From contig JBLDXI010000013.1 in assembly GCA_047495785.1 (NCBI GenBank), positions 1,178,001-1,242,000 of the forward strand: a DNA stretch of 64,000 nt, read 5' to 3'. Both the position numbers and the translations under genes were made by a program. The notes below the pieces were generated by a model, which made no database searches, was not told where the DNA came from, and worked only from the letters and a program-made list of their open reading frames with translations. Positions 47,563-59,787 of the stretch are shown piece by piece (the stretch's first letter is position 1; each line of letters starts with the position of its first letter). The stretch is from Lepidodermella squamata (taxonomy: Eukaryota > Gastrotricha).

Positions 47563-48367
47563 TAAAGACGTACGGCTTGGATACTAAAATCGAATGGTCG
47601 TCGCGGGAAAAATCTTATTTCTTCTCGAGCAAGTGCTGTTGTGAATGCGAATCGAGAAAAAAATCGCTGAATGAAGGTCGCGTGTGGCGCGTCACTAGAT
47701 TCGCAAAAAATGCGCTATTTCTGGTGACGTCACAATGAGGCGTGACGCAACGACAAATCGGGCGCGTGTCCAGCTAGAACGCTCATGTTTTGTAGTGATT
47801 TATTTATCCGTTTATTCTTCGCCTGCTTAAACACCTGTCACGCTGGACGCTATTTATCCTGCATAGCATTTTTCATCCGAGCAAACAATGGCAGCCCACT
47901 CAACTCAGCAGCTGTGATAACTTCTGTAAGAGACGCGTAAAAACAATCCTTCAAGTTAACATTGTGGCGTTTATTTCTCTCTCATGTCACTTCAAACCCA
48001 AAAGAAATGATTGAGCTGTAAGACAAAGCTATCAGCTTGTAAGTAATACGATGAAAATAATAATATTTCAAGTAAGGCATAGAGTCAGTAATTTTATTGT
48101 TAAATTATAGCAGAAAAAATTTGTTAATACAGCAGTGTAACCGAAACCACAACCAGAACAAATTGAATGAACGAAACTAGTGCACCGCATTATTTTCGTC
48201 AGTGATAGAGATGATGTTTTGTCAAACATTTCTTAGATAATATTGCATATTAGAAGAACAGAATCCATCAAGTTTCGAAAAGTTGCATCTATACATTTGA
48301 GTTTCACAGCCAAATAAATTATCATTTCATCAACGAAATAAGGCCAAATGTTCAAGAACGATTTTAC
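47563..48367. other. Intergenic
   Basis: Promoter side of the unknown gene and 3' flank of GMPPA. A GTGACGTCAC palindrome at about 47722-47732 resembles a CRE/ATF site, with a second GGCGTGACGC nearby; regulatory use is inferred. No coding or RNA feature. Confidence 0.4.
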
Positions 48368-49801
48368 TCAGAGAACGATTTGGTTCTTGCAATCGTTGAT
48401 CAGCTCTTTGTCGGGAAGCACAACTGAATTGAGGACAATTATCTCCGGTCCGATAACAACGTTCGAGCCTGGGAAAGAAATTATAAGTAATCAAATTTAA
48501 AAATAGCCAGTTTTCATACCAATTAACGTGATTGATGGGTTCAGACGTCCCTGTTCGGAGAAAAGTGGCGAGACTTCCAGCTTAGCATACGGCTTGTTCG
48601 GGTTCGGATCATTTGGCGTGCCCTCAATACGCGACCAAATTCCAATTGTTGACGACCATCCAATGATTGCGTTCAAAATACAGCAATTATCACTAAGGAA
48701 AGCGCCGTCTAGCACGATAGACTCGCGGATACGGCAACCAGCGCCGACAACAACATTTTTGCCAATCGATACATTCGGGCCCAGCTTTGCGCTAGGGTCA
48801 ACTTTAGCCGATGGATGAATGTAAACATCGCCGGTTATCTGAGGAACGCGATCATGTTTGTGATCTCCGTTAACAACGTGGCCATTTGTCATTTGATTTT
48901 GGCTCAAATTGCGACGAATATTCGTCTCGTTGGCTAGCCAATCAGGATGAGTACGTCTGTACATCTCCAAGTAGTGCCTGTTGGCGTAAATCGCAGCTCC
49001 AGCAGATTTGATTTGACTCCAAAAGCGAGTCGTTACATAGACGAAAGCTGGCGTTCCGCTACCTGCGAGATTCGGAAGAATTTCTTGCTCGATCGAAACA
49101 GCTTGGCACGAGAATGAGGTGTCCCCAGCTTGTATCACGTGACTTTTCAAAATTTGCTTGATCACAGGGATCACTTGAGATGAAATGATGTAGATTCCAC
49201 AGTTGATGTAGTTCGAAACGAAGGTTTCTGGCTTCTCAACATAATGCAAGAGCTTGCAAGTATCAGCATCGTGAACGATACAGCCATAGTTGACTGATTG
49301 AGATCGAATCGCCTCTGTCGACATGACGGTGAACAGAGAAGACTTGTCTCGATGGAATGCCAGCATATTCTCCAAATCGAAATCACAACAAACGTCAGAA
49401 TGCGTCACAATCAACGTATCAGTGTCGTCACCGAAAATCAGATCACGGAAATGATAGAATCCACCGGCGGTTCCAAGCGGGGCATATTCTTGCAGGTAAC
49501 GAATTTCGATCTTGGGAAAATCGCGGTTGATTTGCGTAAGGAACTTTGTCAAAGGTCCGTTTTGTTGATAAAACCCCAACAAGTAAATTTCTTTGATATC
49601 TTTCACCTGATAAGTACATCTCAACATAAGTATGAAATTTAATCAAAATCACTTCCTTACTTTTGATAATGCCTCAATATGATGATAAACTACCGGATGT
49701 CCAGCGACAGGAAACAGCGGTTTTGGAACATCAAGGGAAAGAGGTCGGAAACGCGTACCCTTGAGAGGTCCACCAATGAGCACGACACCCTTGACAGGCA
49801 T
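48368..49801 (-). CDS. GMPPA: Mannose-1-phosphate guanylyltransferase regulatory subunit alpha
   Basis: Minus-strand exons 49801-49661, 49606-48520 and 48468-48368 give 442 residues (human GMPPA 420). The N-terminal nucleotidyltransferase signature is [20 protein letters not shown], followed by TLIVTHSDV and NCGIYI. The C-terminal half has left-handed beta-helix hexapeptides ([15 protein letters not shown]) and ends KNQIVL, as in GMPPA. Known GMPPA is a near-inactive paralogue of GMPPB that binds GDP-mannose and restrains the GMPPB enzyme in the cytosol. N-terminal KGTRFRPLS with an inserted-looking GGPLKG is typical of the alpha, not the beta, subunit. GDP-mannose feeds N-glycan precursors and GDP-fucose. 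It sits between members of a fucosyltransferase-like family. Confidence 0.93.
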
Positions 49802-50838
49802 GAGAAACGAGAATTTTTTGAATATCAATAACAGACGCCCTATAAAACAATAAATAAGTAAACCAAATCCTACATAACCTACGTGAAGTCGCAAGTCCGT
49901 AGTCACGCCAAAAAGCAACACAATCACCCCAGAAAAAATGAAGGCCTACAAGAAATGAAGTCGCAAGTCCCGGACAAAGAATTAATACATAAAGTTGCTC
50001 CTCGAGAAGAAATAGAAATGAAGGATTATATAGTAAGAGATAGCAGTTAGGAAAACGGGAAACGCTATTATGAGATACCATTTGAATTTCGAGATCGACA
50101 ATTCAACAGGTTACGCTCACTTGATGATAGAACTCGTCACGAATCACGAACATCAATTCAACATGCACGATCTAACCTAATCTCCGATCTTATTGACAGT
50201 AATTATAAAGCCACAGTCAACGCCAACAATGCATAAGACACTTAGTCAGTCGCACGGCGACAGTAACATAAACCGATTAGTCTTCCGGTCTTTTCGCGGC
50301 ACTAAAAAACTGGAGCAGAAACTCTTTATAGACAATTTGAAAATGTGTTACAATTTTGTTTTGAAATTTGATATCATTTGTGCTCAATTATCATAATGAA
50401 AACACTTTAATTGCGCATGGTCATTTTTATGACAAAATAGCAACAAGAAGCTTCCTTAACAACACGTGACCCATGGGCAGTGTCTTGGCTTGAATGTAAT
50501 GCTGAGCCATCATGTAGATCGACAGATTGCTTCATCGACTTCATTGTTTAATGCACGTGCAGTTTGAATAATAAAACAAAATGCGCTGTTGGTTACTTAT
50601 GCGAAGTTTTCCTGCGCTTCCATACTTTTGATTTGGACTTTAGGACTTTGTCCGACCGATATATCTGTACTGATATTTAACATTGTGCTTATTGAATTTG
50701 GTAGTCATTACCGCATTCTAATGACGGCTAGTCTTTCTTCACTTTGCCGAGGTTATGGATTTGTGGAGAGCGGAGGCCCGAAAGTAAAACTTCAGTCTTC
50801 GGTGAGCTTTTTTGAAATCAATTTAAGAAGTAATAATT
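49802..50838. other. Divergent intergenic region
   Basis: Promoter side of GMPPA (minus) and of the gene at 50839 (plus). The word GAAGTCGCAAGTCC occurs near 49884 and again near 49957, a short direct repeat. Open frames (49731-50081, 50589-50957) are unsupported. Confidence 0.45.
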
Positions 50839-53800
50839 ATGTCACTGTCAACTCAGGAAATGGTTTTGCTTCAAAGCTCTCTCGATCGGAAAGCATCGGT
50901 GAAACGGAGCAGACAAACCCGACGGCGTGCACAGCTGCCTCAAACATTTTCAACTAGACGCGGATTAATGCTTCTATATCCAAATAGTCTATTGCAGAAA
51001 AAAGCGCTAGGGGACAAAGCAGATCTAGATGAACTCGAAGCTTCCTTACTATCGGAATCTAATTTTTTCTCCGCTGAATTTGAGAGATGGGCCAACACAG
51101 TGTTACGTCCTCCTAAGGATGACTCGTCATCTTCAGAGAGTGATGGTGACTCCTTTGATCAATCCAGCGAAAAGCAAAATACTTCTCAAAATACGTTGCC
51201 AATGCTGCTTTCCGCAGAAGATATAATTTCCTCTAATTCTCGCAAAAACAAGAAGATAAGACCAGGTCTATCCGCTCGACGATATTTGATCAATCTGGCA
51301 GAGGGTGCAGAATCTAGACTGAATTGCAACTGGAAAGGCAAAGGTCAGTTTTAAGCATTAATTTTATTGTAAAAGACATAATTGTTGAATACTTGTTTAA
51401 GCTGAGTAATGGGTGAGCAGTAAGTCTAGTAAGAATATTTTTTGTATTGCTATTGAGTTTTTATTTTATTTGCGCACGTTGCCATTTGCCAACATATTGA
51501 TTTGAGTTCTTAATTGATTGGTTGATAGTTTTAAAGTTGCCAATCTTTCAGGTTATGTGGCTGATTCGACTTTCTTCGAAGCGAATGCAGCTAATCCCAC
51601 GCTGAAGCGGAAAGTGAAAGCCGATTTATCGGAAATGCCTGAACCTTACAGTTTATCGCACTTCCTATTATCATCGCTGCCGCTTCATGTCTATGATTAT
51701 TCTCTACCGCTGTTGAATGAGGACGACTACATTGACATTTTCCCTGAAAAAGAAAAAGACGAATCAAGCGACAAGCCTCTTGATTCAGCAAAAGCAATAG
51801 AATCAAAGGAAAAGTTGCCTACTATCAAAAAAGCCGTCGATTATGCAAAACTGACGCTTGAAGCCAAACGTGCTTTATTGGTTGATCGCCTGATCAAAGC
51901 TGCGATTTCGATGGCCATCAGGAAGCATAAAGAGTTATTTGAGACGTTCTTGCGAAGCCAAGCAGTCGTAAACGATAGTAACGGAGAAAAGAATAGAAGA
52001 TTATCAAAATTGGACGACTCAGGAGCGGATGAAATGCGGCCTGCGCCATGGAATGACTTCAACGATATACTAGCGGCTATTGCTGCGGAACAAGAATTTA
52101 GTCGGAATAAGGCCAAAGCAAAAATCAGAGGTCGCCAAACCAAGTATGACGGAAATCCTGACACATATACCGCTCCGTTTTCTACCTATTTGAGACCTCG
52201 TCTCTTGGGAGGCGCGAAACCAAGTGTTTCGTTTCAAAAATTTGCTTCATCCAATCCCCGTACTAGCATACCTGAGACAGAAAAGTGGGGCATCCCTCAG
52301 AGGCACGAAGAAACGTATTATCGAGACCCTGGTAACCTGTTGAATGGTAGCGCTGATTTTCTTGGCGACGAAGATGAAGAATTAGTAGCACCGGAGCTGA
52401 TTAATTATGGAACTTATTCTACGGCAACAGGCGACCTCAAAAGTGACTTGCCATCAAATTTGAGCGAAGAGGAACAGCGCGAGGCGAACGCGGCCCCTAA
52501 TGATCCTGGCTCGATAATCACTCGAATTTTCGCCCAAGGTTCTTCGCCTGCGATGAAACGAATCCTCGAAAGCATTCCTGCCGAAGTATTCGAAGCAGTG
52601 GAAGACGATTTAGTGACAAATCTCGCAAAGCACGCGGATAGAATTGCGAAAACAGTTTTGGCTAAACCTGGTAATGGCAAAAATTTGGACAAGGACACAA
52701 AAGTTGCGCTTGATATGTGGACCAAGTTCTTGCTTGAGCCAATTCCACACCCACCGACTGTGAGTAGTAAGAAGCCAACTCCGATGAGTCGCGACTTTTC
52801 AAAAAGCTTCGGTGCGTCATTTTCTCCTAGTGGCGCGGACTCTGGGCGAACCGGGTCTAATGCGAATGTACCGCGTGAACACATCGATGATCAACAGAAA
52901 ATGCGTCTACCTGACGTAAAACACCACGTCCAAGCGTTAGACTTCAAAACACCGCTTGATTCACCGCATGACAAACAAGAAGAAACTACGCCAAAATCTT
53001 CGTCGCGAACCGTTTTTACGCGAGAGTTCAAAGGTGCGTTTGACTCTACGGTTGAACACCCCGTTCCCTCGAGCCGAGAATCTCATCATCCTAGCCGAAG
53101 TAGCCCGAAAACGAAGGAGCGATCCGAGCCTAGTCGAGGGCAATCCACAAGCCAATCGCGTCAAAGCCGAGATGAGCCGTCGAAACCATTTCACCACGGC
53201 AGATCTGAGCCAACTTTTGATTCGTATCTTGGAGGAGAGTATTCGTCGAATGAGCACAAAAAAGTGTCGACGCCACCTAAGCAAAACATCGGAGCTGATC
53301 TCTTTAAAGATTACCAAGCTAATTCGACTCATTCCCAGAGTAAAGAGTCGCATCGCCCTGAAAACGCAAAGCTTGACAATAAATCTGATCAAAAGTTTGT
53401 CGGAAATGAACATTTTGATAAATCCCAGAGTCACCATGAGAAAGCTGCAGTTCCACATCAAACCGCCTCTTCAATTCACTCGAAAAACGTCGCCCCTGTT
53501 CAATACTCTGATTCTTCACAGTCTTCACCTAAGCAGACGCCCCCTGAAAGCCATCAAGTTGAGTCGATTCATCACCAAGCGAAAGAACAAGCGGCGCCGA
53601 CTGGTAGCATGCCGAAGATCCCAGCCAAGTTTACTCGCCCGGTGTTGTTGGGGGTCTCCGACGAAAAACCAGTGTCTCAAATGGAAAACGAAGACGATGA
53701 AAACGCATCCTCAGATAATGCCGAAAAAGCCGCCGCTTCGAAGCCGAAAGATCAAAAAGCTACGAAAGACAAAAAACAAACGAAGCAACCCGTATCTAAG

Positions 53801-55887
53801 CAGGACAGTTATTTAGATTCTGTGAGAGAAGAAAATTTCGATTCTGGAGATGAGCTAACTCAGGATCAGAAGCAGAAAGGCGGCAAGTCGCGGCCGCCGA
53901 AAGCGGGTGGTCCATCAAAATCGAAACAGCCGCTAAAGAAAATGGATTCATCGGCGTCAAATGTCAGCTCAGTTGATTACACTGAAGATGACGAGGAGGA
54001 GCAGGCCGAAGTTCAGCCTAAACAAAAGCAAAAAGCTGTGAAAGCTGCTCCGAAGCAAAAATTAGGGCCAACTTTATCGATTAAATCCGATATAAGTGAA
54101 CGATCTGAGGAGGGAGAGCATGGAGATGAGTCATCCAGGACGAAGAAACCTGCGCCGCCTAAGAAGAAACCGATTGCAGCTCAAAAATCGAGGGCTATTT
54201 CGCGGCAGCATTCCGACGATGAAGAGGAAGTCATTTTGGATGACCATACTGACGGCACACAAACAACTCATAAGCAGCCGAAAAAGCAAGCGGTGCATCG
54301 AACCGAATCGAAGGGCGTTTCGAGAGGCGGCAAGGCGAAAGGTCATGGCAATGACGGCGATTTCGAAATAAATCTTGACCATATTGGCGAGGAAGGTTTA
54401 GGTGGCGATGGTAAACATCCTAAGGGTAAAAAGGAAAAGAAGCACAAGGAGAAGAAAGAGAAACCATTCATCACCGGCATGCCCGAGGAGCAGAAGGCAA
54501 ACTTTCTGGAAGGCGACGGAGCTAAGAAGAAAAAGGGCAAGAAAGGCAAGAAAAAGAAGGAGAAGGAAGAAGGCGACCAGGAGGGTGATCAGCCTGTAGA
54601 GGGTGAACAGGGTGACCAGGAGGGTGAGGGTAGCGGGTCCGATTCTTCCGATGAACATCTTGTCTTGGAAGGGGCTGTTGATGTTCAAGTCAACTTCAAA
54701 CGTGGCAAGAAAACCATAGTAGCAGGCCAGCCTCGTCGGAAGCCCTCGAAGCAGGCTGGGGCAGCTGCTCAGGAAGAAGATGTGCTGGTTGAAGATGTTA
54801 AACCTGATTCAACCGCAAGCCTTAGGAAAACGATAGCTACAAAAGAGTCGACAGAGCCTGACTTTATTTTCGTAGCTCGAAGCCCATCGAAATCGCCGAC
54901 TAAGCTTAGCATGAAAGGGCAGAGCGTGGTTGAGGAAGCTCAGCCAGAGTCTACTCCGGTGCCCGAAGGTACCGAGTCCATTGGCGATGAGTCGACTGGA
55001 TTTGTACCGGAACCTGTTGCTTTAGTTGCTGTTTCTCGCGACGAGTTGATTAAAAAGCGTCGCGAGGCCGTTGAAGCGAAGCGGCGAGAGCGGCAACTTC
55101 AGTTGGAGGAAGAAAGGCGAATAGCCGAGGAAGAAGCGAGTCGGAAGGACGAAATTCAGCGTGAAATTGAGAAAGAGGCGAAAGCGATCGAAGACGCTGC
55201 GAGGGCTGAATTCGACCGAAAATTGATGGAGAAGCAAATTGAGGAGGAAGAAGAAGCGTTCAGAGCCGCTGAAACCGAGCGGCAAGAGCAATTCGGAAGC
55301 TTCGTTGCTGATCAGGAAAAAGTCAAATTGGACGAATTTAAAATCAAATTCCAAGAAGAGCTAAAGCGGCGGAGAAGTGAGTTTTCAATTTTCCTTATTG
55401 AAAACTTATTTTTTTTAATATATTTTCAGCGTCTCGAGCTTTGCGAAGGTTTGACTCTAACGCAGTCGAGGGAATGCAGGCGTTTGGTCTTTGGCTAACT
55501 GACGAGGCTGTAATGGCAACTGTAAATTTTACTCATTTTTTTATCAATTTTGAAAAAATATAATTTTCGCAGGTTGTTGACGACGGAAATGAGGAACTTG
55601 AAGAGACAGGTGGGCCTAAACGCCAGTCGATGTTGGCTCACAAAGAAATGATGGCAGCAAGACGTCGGCAGGCAGAGTTGGAACGCAAAACACTTTTGAT
55701 GGGCTATCAACGCCTAACAGCATCAGCTTTAGCGCGGAGAAAGTTGTTCGCGCGACGCTTGGAACACTGGGGCTTGATGAATCATCAGTTCCGGCTCACT
55801 CGCGCTTTTGTCTGGTCTTACTTTTCTCTGCTGCAATGGCTGCGTTTCGACGCTGATAACGAAAAGCTGCCAACAATTGACAAATAA
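50839..55887 (+). CDS. Large Lys/Glu/Ser-rich protein with C-terminal coiled coil
   Basis: Exons 50839-51343, 51552-55376, 55430-55521 and 55573-55887 give 1,578 residues; intron 1 (208 bp) is long for this locus. I do not recognise the family. Residues 1-330 are moderately ordered (YSLSHFLLSSLPLHVYDYSLP). Residues about 430-1120 are disordered, rich in Ser, Lys, Gln and His. About 1120-1205 is a Lys-rich then Glu/Gly/Asp-rich block with KKKGKKGKKKKEKEE. About 1325-1445 is a long charged coiled coil (KRRERQLQLEEERR), and the end (about 1470-1578) is a basic helical region with WSYFSLLQWLRF. No membrane segment. It could be a cytoskeletal or ciliary scaffold, but that is a guess. Start ATG at 50839 is the first in frame. 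Confidence 0.75.
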
Positions 55888-56089
55888 TAAACAAAAAATA
55901 CCCGTGACATAAATTTTGTGATTGTTTATTGAATATATTAATTCGTCTTCCCCGCTGTGATTTTTTTCCTCCTTTCAAGCCTTTAGCTGACAACAAATTT
56001 TATCATTACTTTCATGACTATTACGTGCCATTTTGTACTATTTTTGAATCACTCGTTTTCATCGTCAAAAATAAAGATTCGTAATTTTT

Positions 56090-59000
56090 CTAAAGATTAG
56101 TCTTGCGATGACTCGGGTAAAGGTTGATTTCCATGTTGAGGTGATCGCCGAGTTTGTAATTCTTCTCAAACTGGCAATCTTCGCCTTCGTTGCGGTGATT
56201 GAAACGGCGCGTAGGTACCAACGAATATTGGCTAGCCGATTCGCCGAACCCGCTTCGGCTGATGATGAGGTAATCAGATTCAATCAGCATCAACCAGTCG
56301 GTGAATGAACGCACGTGATCCATCCACATTTCTTCTTTCTTCTTGGGTGAGAGGAATCTGGAACCAGGAATCAATAGTTAGGTTTTTGATATCCAAAGTC
56401 TGAACTTTACCTGTAAGCCCCACGATTTGTTCGATCGATATGAGTTGGAGCCTTGTGAACAGCATCGCTGAGAGCTGGAATGTCAGCCTCGGCGAAATGG
56501 TCCAGCAGTTCAGCTGTCGCTCCTTCGCTATCACTGGTAACGAAAACCATCGGCCTTTGAATCCGCTCTTCCTTGATCAGGTTCATTGCCTCTTCGAAGT
56601 AACATTTAATCTGATCCGCCGACACTCGAGCTTCCTCTTGCCATTCCGGCTTCTCCATGCGAAGTTGAATGCCGATTCGGGTCGACTCGCGCCAATTCGG
56701 TTTCGTCGGGCCCATCGCCACCAGTCGCTTGTACTCTTCCTGAAGCTGCTCAACCGGCTCGTTGAAAATGACACGAAGGGCAGCCGATACTAAAATGGCG
56801 TTCGTAATCTTCTCAGGTGATCGTATGTAACCAGGAAATTCTCCGAGAATCTCGCAAACATCGGCTTTGTAGACCTTATTCTGCACGGCCCCTCGAAGCC
56901 CGTATAGGGAATTCGTCATAACAGCAACGCGATCGGCTGGCTCACGGGAAATCATAGAAGAGAACAGGAATAGCTGCTGTTCAGCAGCAGCGTCCATGTA
57001 ATCAACCTTGGATCGCCGGGATTCGTTCAAAGCTTTCTCGTATTTAGACTCAGAAACGCCGTAGAAAGCTGCATTAGTTCTGTAGTATTTACCCATCTCG
57101 AGGGGCAGGATCCAATGGTTGTTGAAAATTCGGTTGCTCAGCATGCCAGTGTATAACATCGAAACGAGACCTGTTGAGAAACGAAGAGCGATGTTAAGAA
57201 ATTTTAGATTTCAAATGTCTACCTCTTGATCGATCTCCAAAGCCACCGCAATAAATTCTCTCGTCTTCGCAATTATATTCGATGAACTACAGGTATAAAT
57301 AAAATCAGGTGAAACAATCGGGTAAAACAGTTAAATTTTCTAACCTTTGTTTTCTTGCAATTAGCAGCGAAATGATCGTGCACTCTCTTCTTGTAATTTC
57401 TCATCAACCAATCCGTGAGCTCGACAGCGAGTTGCTTGTCCTCAGGTGCGCCAGGTTCAGACGTCGCCAGTTTGAACTTGCAGGTGTTCTGTTCAGTCAC
57501 AGGTAACGGAGAGCCGTCCATGCATCTTACGTCGCCTTGTTCTGCTTCCTCTTTCAATGGTTCAGCGGGTTCCACTTTTCGCTTGGTCTCTTCGGTGGCA
57601 GCAGAATCATCTTTCGCAACTTCGTCGTGCTGTTTGATTTCGGGCGCTTCTTGCGATGCAGATTCCGCTTTGGGTTGAGCAAGTGGCTCGGCCGGGTCCA
57701 ATTCTGCGGGAATGGCGATGTTGGCAGGCTGTGTCAATTTCGCCGATTTCTTGGCTTCAGCAGCAGTGCGAGGGGCGATTTCCGAATCTTTTCGTGGATT
57801 CAACTTCGAAGCCTTCGGCCTCTTCTCCTGGCTATTTTGGTCCGTGATATGGTCGTTGCTCAGCTTTTTCGAACTTGGCTGTTCACGAGTCTTCTTGTGG
57901 GCAATCGTTTTCCCTTCGGTCGAATCAGCAGTAGCAGCTACCTTGGTTTCGACAATTTGAACCATCTTTTTGCGCGATTCACTCTGGGTTGCACTTTTCT
58001 TAACGCTTTCGATAGATGCCGAGGCAGCTGTAATTTCTGGCTTCGCTTCAGCGTCCATGTCGTCAACTCGATTCCGGGTGACCACTTGTTTGACAGCGCG
58101 ATCTTCTTGCTTCAACGATTCAACCTTATCAACCGAGTGATGCGTCTTTTTAAGGCTGAATTTCGAAGACGAATGCTGATGAGATTTGCTTGAAGTGATC
58201 ACCTGTTCTGCTTCATTTGCCGTTTCCGTCGAAGCATCGTGCTTCTCCTCGTTCTTCGCAACGGATTTCAATGAAGACATCGACTTTACTACTTTTTTCG
58301 GAAATTTCAGCTGACCATCCGGACCGATTGGCGACTCGTGTTTCAAACGGTTCAGGCGATTATGCTGTTTGGGATGGTTGAGTTGAGCCGAATGAGGTTG
58401 AGCTCCAACTTTTTCCGATTTTTCCCTCGTGTTCTCGGCCAACACCTTTCGCTCGAAAAAGCTCTTCGCTTTTGTTTCATGCTTCTCTTCTGAATTCTTT
58501 TCAATTCGGCTGATCAACTTTTCATGTTCGCCATTTCGTTGACGATCAGAGTGAGGGTGCTGATGAGCGTTATTTGCAGCAACTTTGCCCGTTTTGTGAT
58601 GACTTTTGATGCCAGAAAAAGGAAGCTGACCTTGAGGGCCGATAGGCGAGTCCTTCTGCTGTTTCCTTTGATGGTTCTGCATTTGACGAGAAACTTCAGG
58701 AACAACTCTTTTAGCGGCCGAACCGTCGTTGTTATTTCTAGCCATAACCTTCTTTTCGAAGAAGCTCTTAGATTTGGCCGCAGGACCATTCAGCCCGACG
58801 GTTTCCTCGTACTCTTTATCCAAGGCATAATATTGCCCCTCGCTTTCAATAGCACCTGGTTTTGGTTCGTTTCCAGCAGGCATCTGGCCCATTTCCTGAT
58901 TGATCTGCTTCAAAGTAGGTAATTCTGGATTCTGCTGTTTCGCCAAAACTCTCCGCTCGAAAAAGCTTTTCCGCTTATTCTCCTCCGAAGTCAGCAAACG

Positions 59001-59372
59001 TTCAACAACTCCGGCTGATTCTTTCGGGGCTGTAATTTCAACCGGAGCCTCAACGGGTTTGCTGTCACCGCCAACCGACCACGGTCGTTTGAAGCCGGGT
59101 AAATCGCCGGTTGGCTGAGGAATTCGAGCAACTGACGAGCCATCGACTTCAACAAGCTTCTGCTGATCTTGCTGGCTAAACACCCTAGCAGCTGTCTTTG
59201 GCGAGCTCGACTGCAGCGTATTTTCAGTGGCCAAAAGGCTTGGCACGAATAGAGCTACTACGCCACCCAGTAAAATCAGCGACAACACTTTGAAAGGCTT
59301 CGAGGTCCACCATCGATACGATCGAAGTTTAAGGCGACCGCTCGAAGAATCGTGAGCACTACTGTTATTCAT
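56090..59372 (-). CDS. Fucosyltransferase-like type II membrane protein, long-stalk copy 4
   Basis: Minus-strand exons 59372-57345, 57286-57223, 57170-56411 and 56357-56090 give 1,039 residues. ATG at 59372 is preferred to one further upstream because it gives a basic cytosolic tail before the signal-anchor (about residues 28-48, VLSLILLGGVVALFVP). A stem of about 600 residues follows, Lys/Glu/Ser-rich, with three copies of KSFFE(R/K)(R/K)V(L/M)A and two of SPIGP(Q/D)GQL. The catalytic-like module then reads CEDERIYCGGFGDRSRG (about 680-698), IGIQLRMEKPEW, HIDRTN and LIISRSGFGESAS. Here the intron splits the later R|G of the motif in phase 1 and another intron precedes the CED block, unlike copies 1-3. 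It is inverted relative to copies 1-3 and separated from them by three unrelated genes. Confidence 0.75.
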
Positions 59373-59787
59373 AACGTTATCGAAAATGAAACGAATAAAA
59401 GTGATTGAATAACTGCATATCTCCGGTTGATTCGCGTGCTGGAACGCGTGTTCGGACACATCATCATAAATAAAAAACAACTCAATAATGAAATTTTAGG
59501 TTTTTTATTTTCTGCAGCTCTTTTGTTTCACGATTTCCGTTATAAATAAAAAAATTTATATTTTTGGTGATTAATCGAAAATGAAAACCTCATCTAACAA
59601 CAACATTGCTATTGAGAGAATATATTTACAAGAAGCATGGCTGAAAAATCGAGAACCACAACAAAAATGAGACGACCACGCGACACATGACAATAATCGA
59701 GTCGAACCAAATTGCATAATTTTTCTGAGAATAACACACACACGGCGCGATTTTAGGCACAAGGAAGCGAGTCGCCGCCATCGCTGC
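59373..59787. other. Intergenic
   Basis: Promoter side of copy 4 and 3' flank of the coiled-coil gene. AT-rich; nothing recognised. Confidence 0.4.

Noticed and set aside
52956-53816. Plus- and minus-strand open frames inside the charged-protein exon
   Set aside because: They overlap one long real exon; composition is a shifted reading of Lys/Ser-rich codons.
57537-58193. 218-residue plus-strand open frame opposite the long-stalk gene
   Set aside because: The minus strand has the spliced gene with anchor, repeats and catalytic motifs; the plus-strand frame is low-complexity Phe/Arg-rich.
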